Part shown: piece after piece, positions 18,251 to 27,684 of the stretch
Layout: each line of letters begins with the position of its first letter
Numbering within the stretch: position 1 is the stretch's first letter
From: Oscillospiraceae bacterium
GTDB taxonomy: Bacteria; Bacillota; Clostridia; Oscillospirales; Ruminococcaceae
Length of the DNA: 64,000 bases
Assembly: GCA_020054675.1 (NCBI GenBank)
Contig: JAIHAL010000007.1
Coordinates: forward strand, 62,001 to 126,000
Direction: 5' to 3'
Program-made: the position numbers and the translations under genes
The notes under the pieces: generated by a model
Seen by the model: the letters and a program-made list of their open reading frames with translations, nothing else
Told to the model about the DNA's origin: nothing
Database searches by the model: none

Positions 18251-20258
18251 TTTCTTTACTAATTTCAAATACAAGGTAAAAAGCAGCCTAAGGGTCATGG
18301 TTGTGCTTTTGGTGCTGCATATCTGCGCGGCGCCGCTCAATCTTTTCAATATAATTATTTTTCTTTCAAAGTCCAAAAAATACGGCTCTGCAAGCTATAA
18401 CCAGCTTTATTTTGCAATAGGCATAATAAGCACTTGCATTGCCGTCGGCGCGGGACTAATCATTGCTTTGAACGTTTTTAATTATCTCTATAAAAAATCC
18501 CTTGTCGATATGACGCTTTCACTCCCCATTACCACAAGGCAGAGGTTTTTCAGCGATTTCCTTGCCGGAGCATTCATATACCTTGCGCCGTATATAGTTT
18601 CCTGCGTGATTTCCCTTATTTTAAATGCGATAGGTTCATCGCTCTTTGCAAAATGGAACTATTACGATGTAAAAATAACCTCAAACCTGTTAACTCTTAT
18701 CGTTTCCGGCTTTTTCATAATGCTGATGCTTTATATCCTTTCGATTTTGGCAATAACCTGCTGCGGAAGCGTTTTTGAGGCAATTTCCTATGCCGGACTT
18801 CTTCAAATACTCATACCATCAACCATTGCCGTTTTCGGATATATCTTTATGGGAAATCTGTACGGCATAAACCTCTCTCCAAAAATCATGCCAGTAATAC
18901 GGGCAACAAGCTCAATCGGCGCTCTTATGGGCATGTTTTCAGATATGCAATACGGCGGAAACACCTTATTTAACCTAAAATGGCTCCCGCCATTTGCAAT
19001 TTTAACCGTCATCTACTTTGCCGCGGCATATGTGCTTTATATGAAAAGAAAAGCGGAACAGGTTTCAAAGCCTTTTGTCTACAAGCTTTTTTACTATATA
19101 ATCCTCACCTCAATAACCTTTTGCATAGGCACAATATTCACTCTCGAAAGCTTTGACAGCAACCTTATCCCGCTTATTATAATTACGGCAATAGTTTACC
19201 TTCTCTTTGAAGTAATCACAAACCGCGGATTTAAAAAGTTTTATATGAGCGCAATAAGATATGCCGTAACAATTGCGGCAGTGGTGGGAATTACCCTGCT
19301 CTTTGAACAAACCGACGGTTTTGGCGCGGTAACCAAAATCCCAAGCGCAGACAGCGTCGCTTCGGTGGAAACGGATTACGGCGGATTTTTTGGAATCTTT
19401 GACAACGATAAAATGCAGACCTATTCTGATTCCCAAACAATAGAATCAGTAATCAAGGCGCATACCTCTGTAATTCAAAGATATAAAAAGGAAAAGAATT
19501 CCGGTTCTTCATTGGACCCATACTCAAACCTTTCAAATGTGCAGATAACATACAACCTTAAAAACGGTTCAAGCTTTTCAAGAACATACAGCTTGCGCCT
19601 TGAAGACGCCATACTTTTGAAATCCATCGACAAAACTCCGGAATTTAAGGAAAAATGCCTGCAAACATTAAAGAATGCTTATAAAACTTACAGTGAAATG
19701 AGCAATCAAAAAGAATTTTTATATCTTAACAACAGCCTGCACACGAATTCAACGCAAGTCAATTCAAAATACGCCGACGAACTTTTTGAGGCAATTGCCG
19801 AGGATATATCCCAAATTCCCGAAAGCGAGTATCTTGCCCCGTCAAAGGATTTTATTGCTTTCTTGGAGGTCGGAAGCATAAGAATTCCCTTGAACGAAAA
19901 TTTTTCAAATACCCTTCTGCTTTTCAAAAAGTACAATATAAAAATTCCGGCGCTGGATATGACCGCAGATTTATTTAACAACAAGGATTTTTCATTGGCA
20001 TCCCCGGAAAATTCAAAAGTAAATTTAAACGGAAAAAATTACTGGTACTCAACAATAAATTCCTATTTTTATCCGGAGGAAGGTTCAATGGCTTATCTTG
20101 AAAATACTCCCGAAGCCAGGGAACTTATAACCCATGCACAGCCAAGCTTTTTTACAGACGAGCCATGCTATTCGCTTTATATTTACGGCGAAAGATATAT
20201 AATCCCGCCAAAATATTCCTCCCTCGCCGAAAAGATTTATAATTCGGCAGGACAATGA
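18225..20258 (+). CDS. ABC transporter permease with large extracytoplasmic domain
   Basis: The ATG at 18225 lies inside the ATPase gene and is preceded by GGAGGGA, giving 677 residues. The first 370 residues contain about ten helices in an ABC-2 like arrangement; the remaining 300 residues are mostly hydrophilic and should face outside the cell. There the family is poorly defined. Substrate unknown; genes of the YtrABC type have been linked to antibiotic or envelope stress. A leader containing an imperfect hairpin and a small lipoprotein gene follow. Confidence 0.8.
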   Translation: MTAKALTSNFFTNFKYKVKSSLRVMVVLLVLHICAAPLNLFNIIIFLSKSKKYGSASYNQLYFAIGIISTCIAVGAGLIIALNVFNYLYKKSLVDMTLSLPITTRQRFFSDFLAGAFIYLAPYIVSCVISLILNAIGSSLFAKWNYYDVKITSNLLTLIVSGFFIMLMLYILSILAITCCGSVFEAISYAGLLQILIPSTIAVFGYIFMGNLYGINLSPKIMPVIRATSSIGALMGMFSDMQYGGNTLFNLKWLPPFAILTVIYFAAAYVLYMKRKAEQVSKPFVYKLFYYIILTSITFCIGTIFTLESFDSNLIPLIIITAIVYLLFEVITNRGFKKFYMSAIRYAVTIAAVVGITLLFEQTDGFGAVTKIPSADSVASVETDYGGFFGIFDNDKMQTYSDSQTIESVIKAHTSVIQRYKKEKNSGSSLDPYSNLSNVQITYNLKNGSSFSRTYSLRLEDAILLKSIDKTPEFKEKCLQTLKNAYKTYSEMSNQKEFLYLNNSLHTNSTQVNSKYADELFEAIAEDISQIPESEYLAPSKDFIAFLEVGSIRIPLNENFSNTLLLFKKYNIKIPALDMTADLFNNKDFSLASPENSKVNLNGKNYWYSTINSYFYPEEGSMAYLENTPEARELITHAQPSFFTDEPCYSLYIYGERYIIPPKYSSLAEKIYNSAGQ

Positions 20259-20345
20259 ATTTTTTGGAGCTTATAGTCCTTTTAAAAAAGGGAACAATAA
20301 GCTTATCCTGAAAAATCAGGACTTAAAATCCGGGAGGGAACAAAA

Positions 20346-20516
20346 ATGAAAAAAATTGCCGCATTTTCGGCGGGAATAGCCCTTTCGCTGGCTCTTTTTA
20401 CAGCTTGCGGCACCCAAAACCGCAGCTCTTCCCAGACCGAAACCACGACAACTTCCGCCGCAACCGGCACCACAACAAACGAAAACACCAGTGTTTCACA
20501 AACTTCGACCCCCTAA
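20346..20516 (+). CDS. Small lipoprotein, 56 residues
   Basis: Strong GGGAGGG precedes this ATG. The peptide has a positively charged start, a hydrophobic core (AAFSAGIALSLALF) and a lipobox TACG with Cys at residue 21. The remaining 35 residues are almost entirely Ser, Thr, Gln, Asn and Ala. It ends just before a strong terminator, so it is the last gene of the ABC operon. The mature part has no fold signature; it may be a small lipoprotein anchored near the permease, or the remnant of a longer lipoprotein whose C-terminal domain was lost. Confidence 0.7.
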   Translation: MKKIAAFSAGIALSLALFTACGTQNRSSSQTETTTTSAATGTTTNENTSVSQTSTP

Positions 20517-20525
20517 ACGCAGAAG

Positions 20526-20561
20526 AAAGCCTTTCCGCCAAAAAGCGGAAAGGCTTTTTTT
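20526..20561. terminator. Bidirectional terminator between convergent operons
   Basis: A 13-bp perfect stem, AAAGCCTTTCCGC (20526-20538) with GCGGAAAGGCTTT (20545-20557), is followed by T residues on the plus strand. The stop codon of the converging GH36 gene lies in the T tract. Confidence 0.9.
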
Positions 20562-22743
20562 ATACCTTTGCAAAATGGAAAAGCTTTGCTTCAAAATCAT
20601 GGTTCACGTTAATGTTTATGCCCGCATTCATGAGAACAGCTCCGGAAAATACCTCTCCGGTTTCCTCGTTTCTATAAAATGCATTTTCATCAAGGCCTTT
20701 AAGACGGATTCTCCTGCTGTGGATATTTGGCACTCCCATTATGCAGACATAAGTAACAAGAGCCTCGGATTTATCCTTTGCCACAAAGCCCCAGCATTCG
20801 TACGGGAGCTTTTTGAACAAAGGCGTCAAGCGGTAATAATCCCCCGTCCTTACAAGATTATTGTACTTGTGGTACATTTCAACCTGTCCGGGAATTTTTT
20901 CCCTGTCCTCTTTGGGGATTCTCGTTACATCAAGCTCATATCCAAACGTTCCCGAAAGCGCAACTATTCCTCTTGTATCAAACGATGCCGACCTGCCGAC
21001 AATATGGTTCGGAACATCGCTCACATGTGCTCCCATTGTCGAAACCGGATAAACAAGCGCCGTTCCCTTTTGGATTTCAAGGCGCTCTATTGCATCGGTA
21101 TCGTCGGAACACCAAATCTGGGGCGAATAATAAAGCATTCCGGGGTCAAAGCGCGCCCCGCCTCCGGAACAATGCTCCAAGAGCACATGCGGGAATTTCT
21201 CCGTCAGCTTTTCAAGAATTTCATAAAGTCCAAGCACATGCCTGTGGTAAAGCTCGCCCTGTCTTTCCTTTGGAAGGCATGCGCTGCCCATATTTGTAAG
21301 CGGGCGGTTCATATCCCACTTGACATACTCTATATTTGCGCTTGAAAGCAATGAACACATGGTTTCATAAATATAATCCCTTACATCCTGCCGTGAATAA
21401 TCAAGCACAAGCTGGTTCCTTGCAAGGGACGGCTCCCTGCCGGGAGTTTTAAGGCACCAGTCAGGATGCTTGCGGTAAAGCTCGGAATCCGGCGAAATCA
21501 TTTCAGGCTCAACCCAAATTCCGAACTTCATGCCAAGCTTGTTCACCTCATCCACAAGGTATTTAAGCCCGCCCTTGAGTTTTTCCTCGTTTACAAACCA
21601 GTCGCCAAGGGAGGAATTGTCGTCGTTTCGCTTTCCAAACCAGCCGTCATCCATTACAAGCATTTCTATGCCGGATTTTGATGCTTCTTTTGCAATATCA
21701 ATCAGTTTCTCGGTATTAAAATTAAAATATGTGGCTTCCCAGTTGTTTATAAGTATCGGGCGCTTTTTGTCCTTATATTCTCCCCTTATCAGATGGTTCC
21801 TGTAAAGGTCGTGGAATGTGCTTGTCATCTTGTCAAGGCCCTTGTCGGAGTAAACAATAACAACCTCCGGCGCTGTAAAGCTTTCTCCCGGTTCAAGCCT
21901 CCAAGAAAAGTCATACGGGTTTATTCCCATTACAACCCTTGTTAAATCTATTGGCGAAAGCTCCGCCTGCATAAAGAAATTGCCGGAATAAACAAAATTG
22001 AAGCCGAAAACCTCGCCGTTTTCATCCCCTGCGCCGGGCGCCATAAGAGCCATAAACGGATTTTGCTCATGTCCGGATTTGCCAAGGCTTGAATCCACAG
22101 TTGCCTTTCCGTAAAGCACCGGCCTTCTTTGAACATGCCTTTCCCTTGCCCATGCGCCATGCTGGGTAACCATTTCGTATCCCGCGCCATCAAAATCAAC
22201 GCAAGCCGAAAGCACCCTCAAAAGGTCTATCGGGTCGCCCGAACAATTTTTCACCTTAACGCTCCTTGCAATAACGTCAAGATTTTCAAAAACGGTATAT
22301 AAAAGCGTTATTTCAAGTCCAAGAACGCTGTCCTCACATTCAAGCTCAAGGGTCGTACATTCGCTTTCGCTGCCGAAAGTGCATGGAAGTCCTTCAAGCT
22401 TTGGCTTTCCCGCATAAATTTTATGCGCGCGGTAATTGAGCGAGCAGCAGGAATTGCCGTTTTTGTCGCGAACCATAAGGCATGGCTCCCTGAAATCGCC
22501 AAGGCCTGATGTTGAAAATTCCTGAGGAAAAGTACTATAAAAATTCACCCTCTCCCTGTTGTTTTTTGACGGCAGAGAATAATTGCCAAGCCTGAGCAGA
22601 TAATTTACATTTTCATCGGGTATTTTTTTGCCGAAATAAGTATGAGCCACAAACTTTTCATCGTCCACTATTGAAATCACATATGAAGTATCCTTTGCCG
22701 TCAAATGAAACGATGCGCTTTCCGGAACAAATTTTATAGACAT
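20560..22743 (-). CDS. GH36 alpha-galactosidase
   Basis: The 727-residue enzyme follows the AgaA/RafA-type layout: an N-terminal beta-supersandwich (to about 320), a TIM barrel with MLVMDDGWFG and FGIWVEPEMISPDS, and a C-terminal beta domain. The nucleophile Asp lies in KWDMNRP (about 477), followed by LLEHCSGGGARFD, and the acid/base Asp in WCSDDTDAIERL (about 548). No signal peptide, so it acts inside the cell, removing alpha-1,6-galactose from galactomannan or raffinose-type oligosaccharides. It is the last gene of the mannoside operon, 97 bases after GH130_1. Confidence 0.95.
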   Translation of the reverse strand: MSIKFVPESASFHLTAKDTSYVISIVDDEKFVAHTYFGKKIPDENVNYLLRLGNYSLPSKNNRERVNFYSTFPQEFSTSGLGDFREPCLMVRDKNGNSCCSLNYRAHKIYAGKPKLEGLPCTFGSESECTTLELECEDSVLGLEITLLYTVFENLDVIARSVKVKNCSGDPIDLLRVLSACVDFDGAGYEMVTQHGAWARERHVQRRPVLYGKATVDSSLGKSGHEQNPFMALMAPGAGDENGEVFGFNFVYSGNFFMQAELSPIDLTRVVMGINPYDFSWRLEPGESFTAPEVVIVYSDKGLDKMTSTFHDLYRNHLIRGEYKDKKRPILINNWEATYFNFNTEKLIDIAKEASKSGIEMLVMDDGWFGKRNDDNSSLGDWFVNEEKLKGGLKYLVDEVNKLGMKFGIWVEPEMISPDSELYRKHPDWCLKTPGREPSLARNQLVLDYSRQDVRDYIYETMCSLLSSANIEYVKWDMNRPLTNMGSACLPKERQGELYHRHVLGLYEILEKLTEKFPHVLLEHCSGGGARFDPGMLYYSPQIWCSDDTDAIERLEIQKGTALVYPVSTMGAHVSDVPNHIVGRSASFDTRGIVALSGTFGYELDVTRIPKEDREKIPGQVEMYHKYNNLVRTGDYYRLTPLFKKLPYECWGFVAKDKSEALVTYVCIMGVPNIHSRRIRLKGLDENAFYRNEETGEVFSGAVLMNAGININVNHDFEAKLFHFAKV

Positions 22744-22840
22744 TTAATAGCCTCCCCTTTTGCGGAGCAAATCCACCTTTTTTAAAAAAATTATAGCAGT
22801 TCTACGAAAAAAATCAATGTATTTTTTATATCAGAATAAA

Positions 22841-24022
22841 TTATTTTAACTTTAAATATTCCAAATTCCTTGATATAAGCTCGCACCTTTGCTTTACGCA
22901 ATCCGGCGAACGAAGCGGGTCGGAGGGAGTGTTGAAAGCATAATCCGCAAGCTTTTCGACAGTTGTGGATGCAACATGCAGTCTTGTATCAGAGGATGCA
23001 TAGTAAATGTAAACCTCGCCGTTTTCCCTTGCTATGACGCCATTGGTGAATACGACGTTTGAAACATCCCCCACCCTTTCCTTTCCAAGCGGAACAAGGA
23101 AAACTCCCGACGGTTCGGCAATTACCTTTGACGGGTCATTTAAATCCGTCACAAAAACATAAAGCACATACCTAAGTCCTGCGGCGGTATTCCTTACTCC
23201 GTGGGCAATGTGAATCCAGCCCTTTTCGGTTTTAATAGGAGGAGCGCCGGCTCCGTTTTTGATTTCAGTTATGGTATGGTACCTGCGCGGGCTTACAAGC
23301 CATTCCTGTTCTATTGCGGCATTTTCAATGCCGTCGGAAAGCCCGAAGCATATTCCCCCGCCGGAACCGGCGCTTATGAATCCGTCCTGAGGACGTGTGT
23401 AAAAAGCATATTTTCCGTTTACAAACTCCGGATGCAGCACAACGTTTCTCTGTTGGGGAGATTTCGTTTTAAGATTTGCAAGACGCTCCCACGTTTTCAA
23501 ATCCCTTGTCCTGACAATTCCGCACTGCGCCGTTGCCGCCGAAAGGTCAGGATTTGACTTGTCCTTGCTCTCGGAGCAGAAAAGTCCGTATATCCAGCCG
23601 TCCTCATGCTTTGTAAGGCGCATATCGTAAACATTGGTTTCTTCCTTTTCGGTATCCGGCAATACAACCGGATAATCCCAGAACCTGAACCCCTCCACAG
23701 GGCTTGTGCTCTCAGCAACGGCAAAAAAGGATTTCCTGTCATTGCCCTCGACCCTTGCCACAAGGTAAAATTTCCCGTCAAGCTCAATTGCGCCGGAATT
23801 CATCACCGCATTTATCCCAAGCCTTTCCATAAAGAACGGATTTGTCTGTGGATTAAAATCATACCTCCAAATAAGCGGAGCATGCTCCCTTGTCAGCACA
23901 GGATATTTATATCTGTCGTAAATCCCGTTGTAAAATGACGTCTTTTCGTTTTTTCTTGCAATAAGCTCCTCGTATCTTTCGGTCTGCTCCTTAACCTTTT
24001 TTTCAAAATTAAAGTTTTTCAT
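22841..24022 (-). CDS. 4-O-beta-D-mannosyl-D-glucose phosphorylase, GH130 subfamily 1
   Basis: This 393-residue five-bladed propeller closely follows characterised mannosylglucose phosphorylases: [39 protein letters not shown] (catalytic Asp) and [20 protein letters not shown]. It converts mannosyl-1,4-glucose and phosphate into alpha-mannose 1-phosphate and glucose in the cytoplasm. Its start overlaps the cellobiose 2-epimerase gene by 14 bases, the enzyme that supplies its type of substrate from mannobiose. This pairing fits the known intracellular mannan pathway. Confidence 0.93.
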   Translation of the reverse strand: MKNFNFEKKVKEQTERYEELIARKNEKTSFYNGIYDRYKYPVLTREHAPLIWRYDFNPQTNPFFMERLGINAVMNSGAIELDGKFYLVARVEGNDRKSFFAVAESTSPVEGFRFWDYPVVLPDTEKEETNVYDMRLTKHEDGWIYGLFCSESKDKSNPDLSAATAQCGIVRTRDLKTWERLANLKTKSPQQRNVVLHPEFVNGKYAFYTRPQDGFISAGSGGGICFGLSDGIENAAIEQEWLVSPRRYHTITEIKNGAGAPPIKTEKGWIHIAHGVRNTAAGLRYVLYVFVTDLNDPSKVIAEPSGVFLVPLGKERVGDVSNVVFTNGVIARENGEVYIYYASSDTRLHVASTTVEKLADYAFNTPSDPLRSPDCVKQRCELISRNLEYLKLK

Positions 24023-25190
24023 ATCGCTTTATAACCTCCATGCACATTCTTCCATTGTGGTACGGACATTTCCACGGCTCGACTATCGGCTTTCCGCTTA
24101 TGGGAACGCCGTTTTTATCAACCGCCCAGAACCACTCCGAATTTTTTCTTTTATCGCAGATGTTTTCCTTTATGTAGTCCCAATTCAAAAGAGCGGCATC
24201 CAGGTATTCCTTGTTCCCGGTGCGCTGGTACGCGTTTAAAAATCCCACAACGCTTTCCGCCTGAACCCACCATATCCTTGTGGCATCCACTTCTCCGCGC
24301 AGTCTTTGGTTGTTGAGGGCCTTTCCGTCAAACGCAGTCTTTTTTACCATTTCGGCTATTTCATCAAGCATATATGAAATCTTTGCCGAAACTTCGTCAT
24401 CCCCAAGCATCTTGCAGGCAAGGTCCAAGAGCCATGCCGCTTCAATATCATGCCCAAAGGAGTAAATGTCGGATATTAAATTCATTTCCTTGTCAAAGAA
24501 AACGCCAAGTATATGCTCATTTTTGTCATAAACCTTTTCTTCGCACATAAGCAGCGCCTTTTTAAGCTTTGCACCCACCATAGGATTTTCTTCCGTTCGG
24601 TAAAGCTCGGTATATGCTTCTATTACATGCAAAAGCGTGTTCATTGTCTTGCTTGCCATGTATCCATCCTCGGAAAGCTTGTCGTTTTCGATTTCTTTCC
24701 AGTTTCTGTCGAACGCCTCCATATAGCCATACTTGTCTGTGCATTTTGTTTCAATTAAATTAAAGATTTTATATGCAAGCTGCAAAGCCTCCTTTTCACC
24801 GGAAGCAAGATAATAAGACGAAAGCGCATATATTGCAAAGGCCTGATTGTATGTATGCTTCATATTGTCGGTCGGATTGCCCTTGAAGTCAACCATCCAA
24901 TACACTCCGCCGAATTCCATGTCCAAAAGGCGGTTTTTAAAGAATTCATAAGCATGCTTTGCATATGAAAGTGCCGATTTTTCCTTTAAAACAAAATACA
25001 CGTTTGAATAAAACCACATTATCCTGCTGTGCAGTATTGCTCCCTTTTCGGCATTTTTGTCTACCTCCAAATCCTGACTCACATAGCCGTAAAAGCCGCC
25101 GTTTTCTTCATCTTTTAAATTGTTCCAAAAAGACATTATCCTGTAAAGCTCCGATGTTATCTCGGCTTTGAATGTTTTCAAATCTCCCAT
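24009..25190 (-). CDS. Cellobiose 2-epimerase (N-acylglucosamine 2-epimerase fold)
   Basis: The (alpha/alpha)6 barrel enzyme (393 residues) shows the family landmarks [56 protein letters not shown] and the C-terminal [12 protein letters not shown], with the catalytic His residues. It isomerises the reducing-end sugar of beta-1,4-disaccharides, here probably mannobiose to mannosylglucose. An upstream in-frame start at 25250 is rejected because GGAGGA sits 7 bases before the ATG at 25190. Translation is coupled to the GH130_1 gene by overlap. Confidence 0.93.
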   Translation of the reverse strand: MGDLKTFKAEITSELYRIMSFWNNLKDEENGGFYGYVSQDLEVDKNAEKGAILHSRIMWFYSNVYFVLKEKSALSYAKHAYEFFKNRLLDMEFGGVYWMVDFKGNPTDNMKHTYNQAFAIYALSSYYLASGEKEALQLAYKIFNLIETKCTDKYGYMEAFDRNWKEIENDKLSEDGYMASKTMNTLLHVIEAYTELYRTEENPMVGAKLKKALLMCEEKVYDKNEHILGVFFDKEMNLISDIYSFGHDIEAAWLLDLACKMLGDDEVSAKISYMLDEIAEMVKKTAFDGKALNNQRLRGEVDATRIWWVQAESVVGFLNAYQRTGNKEYLDAALLNWDYIKENICDKRKNSEWFWAVDKNGVPISGKPIVEPWKCPYHNGRMCMEVIKRYEKL

Positions 25191-25283
25191 AATAAAATCC
25201 TCCAAATAAAAAGGGATGAGGAAAGCCCCATCCTCAAAGGGTTCACCCATCCCGTTTTGAAATAAATCGCCGCAAGGCGCTGA

Positions 25284-26300
25284 TTAAAGCCTTCCCTCGG
25301 TTCCGTCAAGGCCAACAAGCTCATTGTGTTCCTTTATGAACTTAACCGTTTCGTCAACCGTTGTAAACGCAAGGCCTACATAAGTATCCGCCGCGCCGTA
25401 GTAAATTGCAATCCTTCCCGTTGCCGCATCTGTAAGCGCCGCGCATGGGAATACTACATTGGGCACAAATCCTCTTTCCTCATACCACTCCTCGGGAGTG
25501 AGCATAAGGCTTCCCGCACGGTAAAGCACCTTTGACGGGCAATCCCTGTCAAGTATTGCAGCGCTCATTGAATACACAAAACCGTTGCAGGTTCCCGTAA
25601 CGCCATGGTAGAAGATAAGCCATCCCTCGTCAATTTCAATCGGAGCAGGGCCGCAGCCTATCTTAACCGACTGCCACCAGCCGCTGCCTCCCTTTTGCAT
25701 TACAATCCTGTGCTCTCCCCAGTATTTCATATCCGGGCTTTGGCTGAGGAACACATCGCCAAAAGGAGTATGCCCGCTGTCGCTGGGACGTGAAAGGAGC
25801 ATATACTTTCCGTTCACCTTTCTCGGGAAAAGCACGCCGTTTCTGTTGAACGGCAAAAACGGATTTTCAAGCCTTGTAAAGCTCTTAAAGTCCTTTGTCC
25901 TTGCCATGCCTATTGCCGCGCCGCCAAAATCGCCGCACCAGATTATGTAGTAGTAATCCTCAACCTTTACAAGCCTCGGGTCATATGCATAAAGAGGCTG
26001 ATAAGGCTTTCCGTCTTCATCGTAAAAAGGAATCTTTTCCTTGTCAAAATCCCAATGTATTCCGTCCTTGCTTTTTCCGAAATAAATATGCGGTCTGCCG
26101 TTTATGGTTTCACCGCGGAAAACGCCCACATATCCGTCCTCATAGGGCACGACCGCGCTGTTGAAAATCCTTGCAACTCCCTCAACCGGATTTCTTCCTA
26201 TTACCGGATTTTCGGAATATCTCCATATAGGCCCCTTAAAATCTGACGGCTTTTCCTGCCATGGAATATTCGGGAGATTCTCCCCTAAAATTCTGCTCAT
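25284..26300 (-). CDS. Beta-1,4-mannooligosaccharide phosphorylase, GH130 subfamily 2
   Basis: The 338-residue propeller shows IFNSAVVPYEDGYVGVFRGE, YAYDPRLVKVED (catalytic Asp), GVLFPRKVNGKY, GCGPAPIEIDEGWLIFYHGV and NVVFPCA, matching subfamily 2 enzymes that phosphorolyse beta-1,4-mannooligosaccharides to mannose 1-phosphate. It is the first gene of the operon, 130 bases from the promoter/operator. A GGGATG...CATCCC stem-loop followed by TTTTTATTT lies between it and the epimerase gene on the minus strand and could attenuate downstream expression. Confidence 0.92.
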   Translation of the reverse strand: MSRILGENLPNIPWQEKPSDFKGPIWRYSENPVIGRNPVEGVARIFNSAVVPYEDGYVGVFRGETINGRPHIYFGKSKDGIHWDFDKEKIPFYDEDGKPYQPLYAYDPRLVKVEDYYYIIWCGDFGGAAIGMARTKDFKSFTRLENPFLPFNRNGVLFPRKVNGKYMLLSRPSDSGHTPFGDVFLSQSPDMKYWGEHRIVMQKGGSGWWQSVKIGCGPAPIEIDEGWLIFYHGVTGTCNGFVYSMSAAILDRDCPSKVLYRAGSLMLTPEEWYEERGFVPNVVFPCAALTDAATGRIAIYYGAADTYVGLAFTTVDETVKFIKEHNELVGLDGTEGRL

Positions 26301-26335
26301 ATTTTTACCTCTTTCCGTTTTGTTTTAATCAATTT

Positions 26336-26387
26336 AAGTTAACGTTTACTTTATTCAAATTATATTACATCCGTGCAAATTTGTCAA
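26336..26387 (-). promoter_or_regulatory. Promoter and LacI-type operator of the mannoside operon
   Basis: On the minus strand TTGACA (26382-26387) and TATAAT (26359-26364) are 17 bases apart. Directly downstream lies the near-palindrome AAGTTAACGTTTACTT (26336-26351) with a central CG and one mismatch, the form recognised by LacI-family proteins. It sits at about +1 to +16, where bound repressor would block transcription. The adjacent LacI gene is the probable regulator. Confidence 0.8.
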
Positions 26388-26440
26388 TGGGTTTTGCAAA
26401 TTTATGTGCTTTGCGCAAAAAAGTTAGGTAATTTTTAAAC

Positions 26441-26464
26441 AAAAAAACAGCCCTCGCGGGCTGT
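26441..26464 (-). terminator. Terminator of the first lacI-family gene
   Basis: On the minus strand ACAGCCC-GCGA-GGGCTGT is followed by a run of seven T. It separates the regulator gene from the mannoside operon promoter, so the operon depends on its own promoter. Confidence 0.85.
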
Positions 26465-26480
26465 TCCCTATGATGCTTTT

Positions 26481-27506
26481 TTACTTTCTCTTTTTTACGG
26501 TATTGCCGATTATAAGGCTTCCCGTAACCGTTCTGCGGGATTGCTTTATATCCTTATGGTTTATCTTTTTTATAAGCACATCCACCGCACGCTCCGCCAT
26601 TTCCTTCATGTTTACATCAAAAGTAGTGATTTGATACCATCCGCTTTGGCTTTGCGCCTCGGATGAAAGAAAATGGTCGAATCCCACAACGCTGACATCC
26701 TCCGGAACCTTGTATCCGTTTTGCGTCAAAGTTTTTATAACCACATGCGCCACTTCGTCGCAGTTGCAGGCAAAAGCATCGGGAATTTCTTTGGGCAGGG
26801 AAAATGTTATTTGCGCCTCGCCTATTTCCCTGTCAAAAATGACCCAATCCTTTTCAAATTCAATGCGGTTGTCCAAAAGACCTTTCATATAGCCGAGGAA
26901 ACGGTCCTGTATGCTGCTTGTGGCATAGTAATTCCCCACAAAAAAGATTTTTTTGTGCCCTGTTTTGACAAGATAATCGGTAAGCTGGTACATCCCGTAA
27001 AAATTGTCCGATAAAACCACGTCATAATTATAGTTTTTATCATAGGAATCAAGGAACATCAGCGGTATTTTGTCGTATTTAAGCAATGCGCCTATATATT
27101 CGCTTTTAATCTGCCCAATCACTATGACCCCGTCAACCTTGCTGTCAAGCATCATGCGCGGAAGGACAAGGTTTTCCTCATCCTTTTTTGTAAGAACTTC
27201 GAGAATCCCGTAATATTCCCTCTTTGAAAGCGCCTTGCAAAGCTTTTGGTAAAGCTCCCAATAAAACGAATGGCTGCTTAGCACCACGAATTTTTCCGGC
27301 ACAAGTATCCCTATGTTAAATGTGCATCCGCCTTTAAGCGACCTTGCGGCAGTGTTTTGGTGGTATCCCATTTCCTGCGCAAGTTTTTTTATTTTTTCCC
27401 TAAGCTCCGCGCTTACCCCATCCTTATCGGCAAGCGCCTTTGAAACCGTAACATTGCTCACGCCTAATTTTTGAGCTATATCAGACATCCTAACCGTTTT
27501 TGCCAT
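26481..27506 (-). CDS. LacI-family regulator (probable mannoside operon repressor)
   Basis: The 341-residue protein has the LacI helix-turn-helix MSDIAQKLGVSNVTVSKALADKDGV, a hinge helix with NTAARSLKGG, and a type-1 periplasmic-binding core (GILVPE, FVGNYYATSSIQDRFLGYMKGL, AFACNCDEVAHVVIKTL, VVGFDHF). It lies between the GH130 operon and the divergent esterase genes, both with candidate operators. The inducer is probably a mannoside; this is inferred from location. Confidence 0.92.
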   Translation of the reverse strand: MAKTVRMSDIAQKLGVSNVTVSKALADKDGVSAELREKIKKLAQEMGYHQNTAARSLKGGCTFNIGILVPEKFVVLSSHSFYWELYQKLCKALSKREYYGILEVLTKKDEENLVLPRMMLDSKVDGVIVIGQIKSEYIGALLKYDKIPLMFLDSYDKNYNYDVVLSDNFYGMYQLTDYLVKTGHKKIFFVGNYYATSSIQDRFLGYMKGLLDNRIEFEKDWVIFDREIGEAQITFSLPKEIPDAFACNCDEVAHVVIKTLTQNGYKVPEDVSVVGFDHFLSSEAQSQSGWYQITTFDVNMKEMAERAVDVLIKKINHKDIKQSRRTVTGSLIIGNTVKKRK

Positions 27507-27566
27507 GCCACCATCTCCGTTTTTAATACTGCTTATTTAATAATACACCGTTTAACTTAAAAAATC

Positions 27567-27625
27567 AACTTATTTAAGTAAATTTTGCAATATCACTTGC
27601 TTTTTATACACCGCTTTGCTATAAT
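27567..27625 (+). promoter_or_regulatory. Promoter for the esterase pair with LacI-like half-sites
   Basis: TTGCTT (27597-27602) and TATAAT (27620-27625) are 17 bases apart. AACTTATTTAAGTAAA just upstream and CGTTTAACTT and TTTACTTAAA nearby share AAGT(T/A)AA half-sites with the operator at 26336. No perfect full palindrome is present, so regulator control is likely but not certain. Confidence 0.55.
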
Positions 27626-27684
27626 GAAGTAAAATTAAGCTGTCAATTTAATTATTTTTTACTTAAATATCGGAGATGATATCC

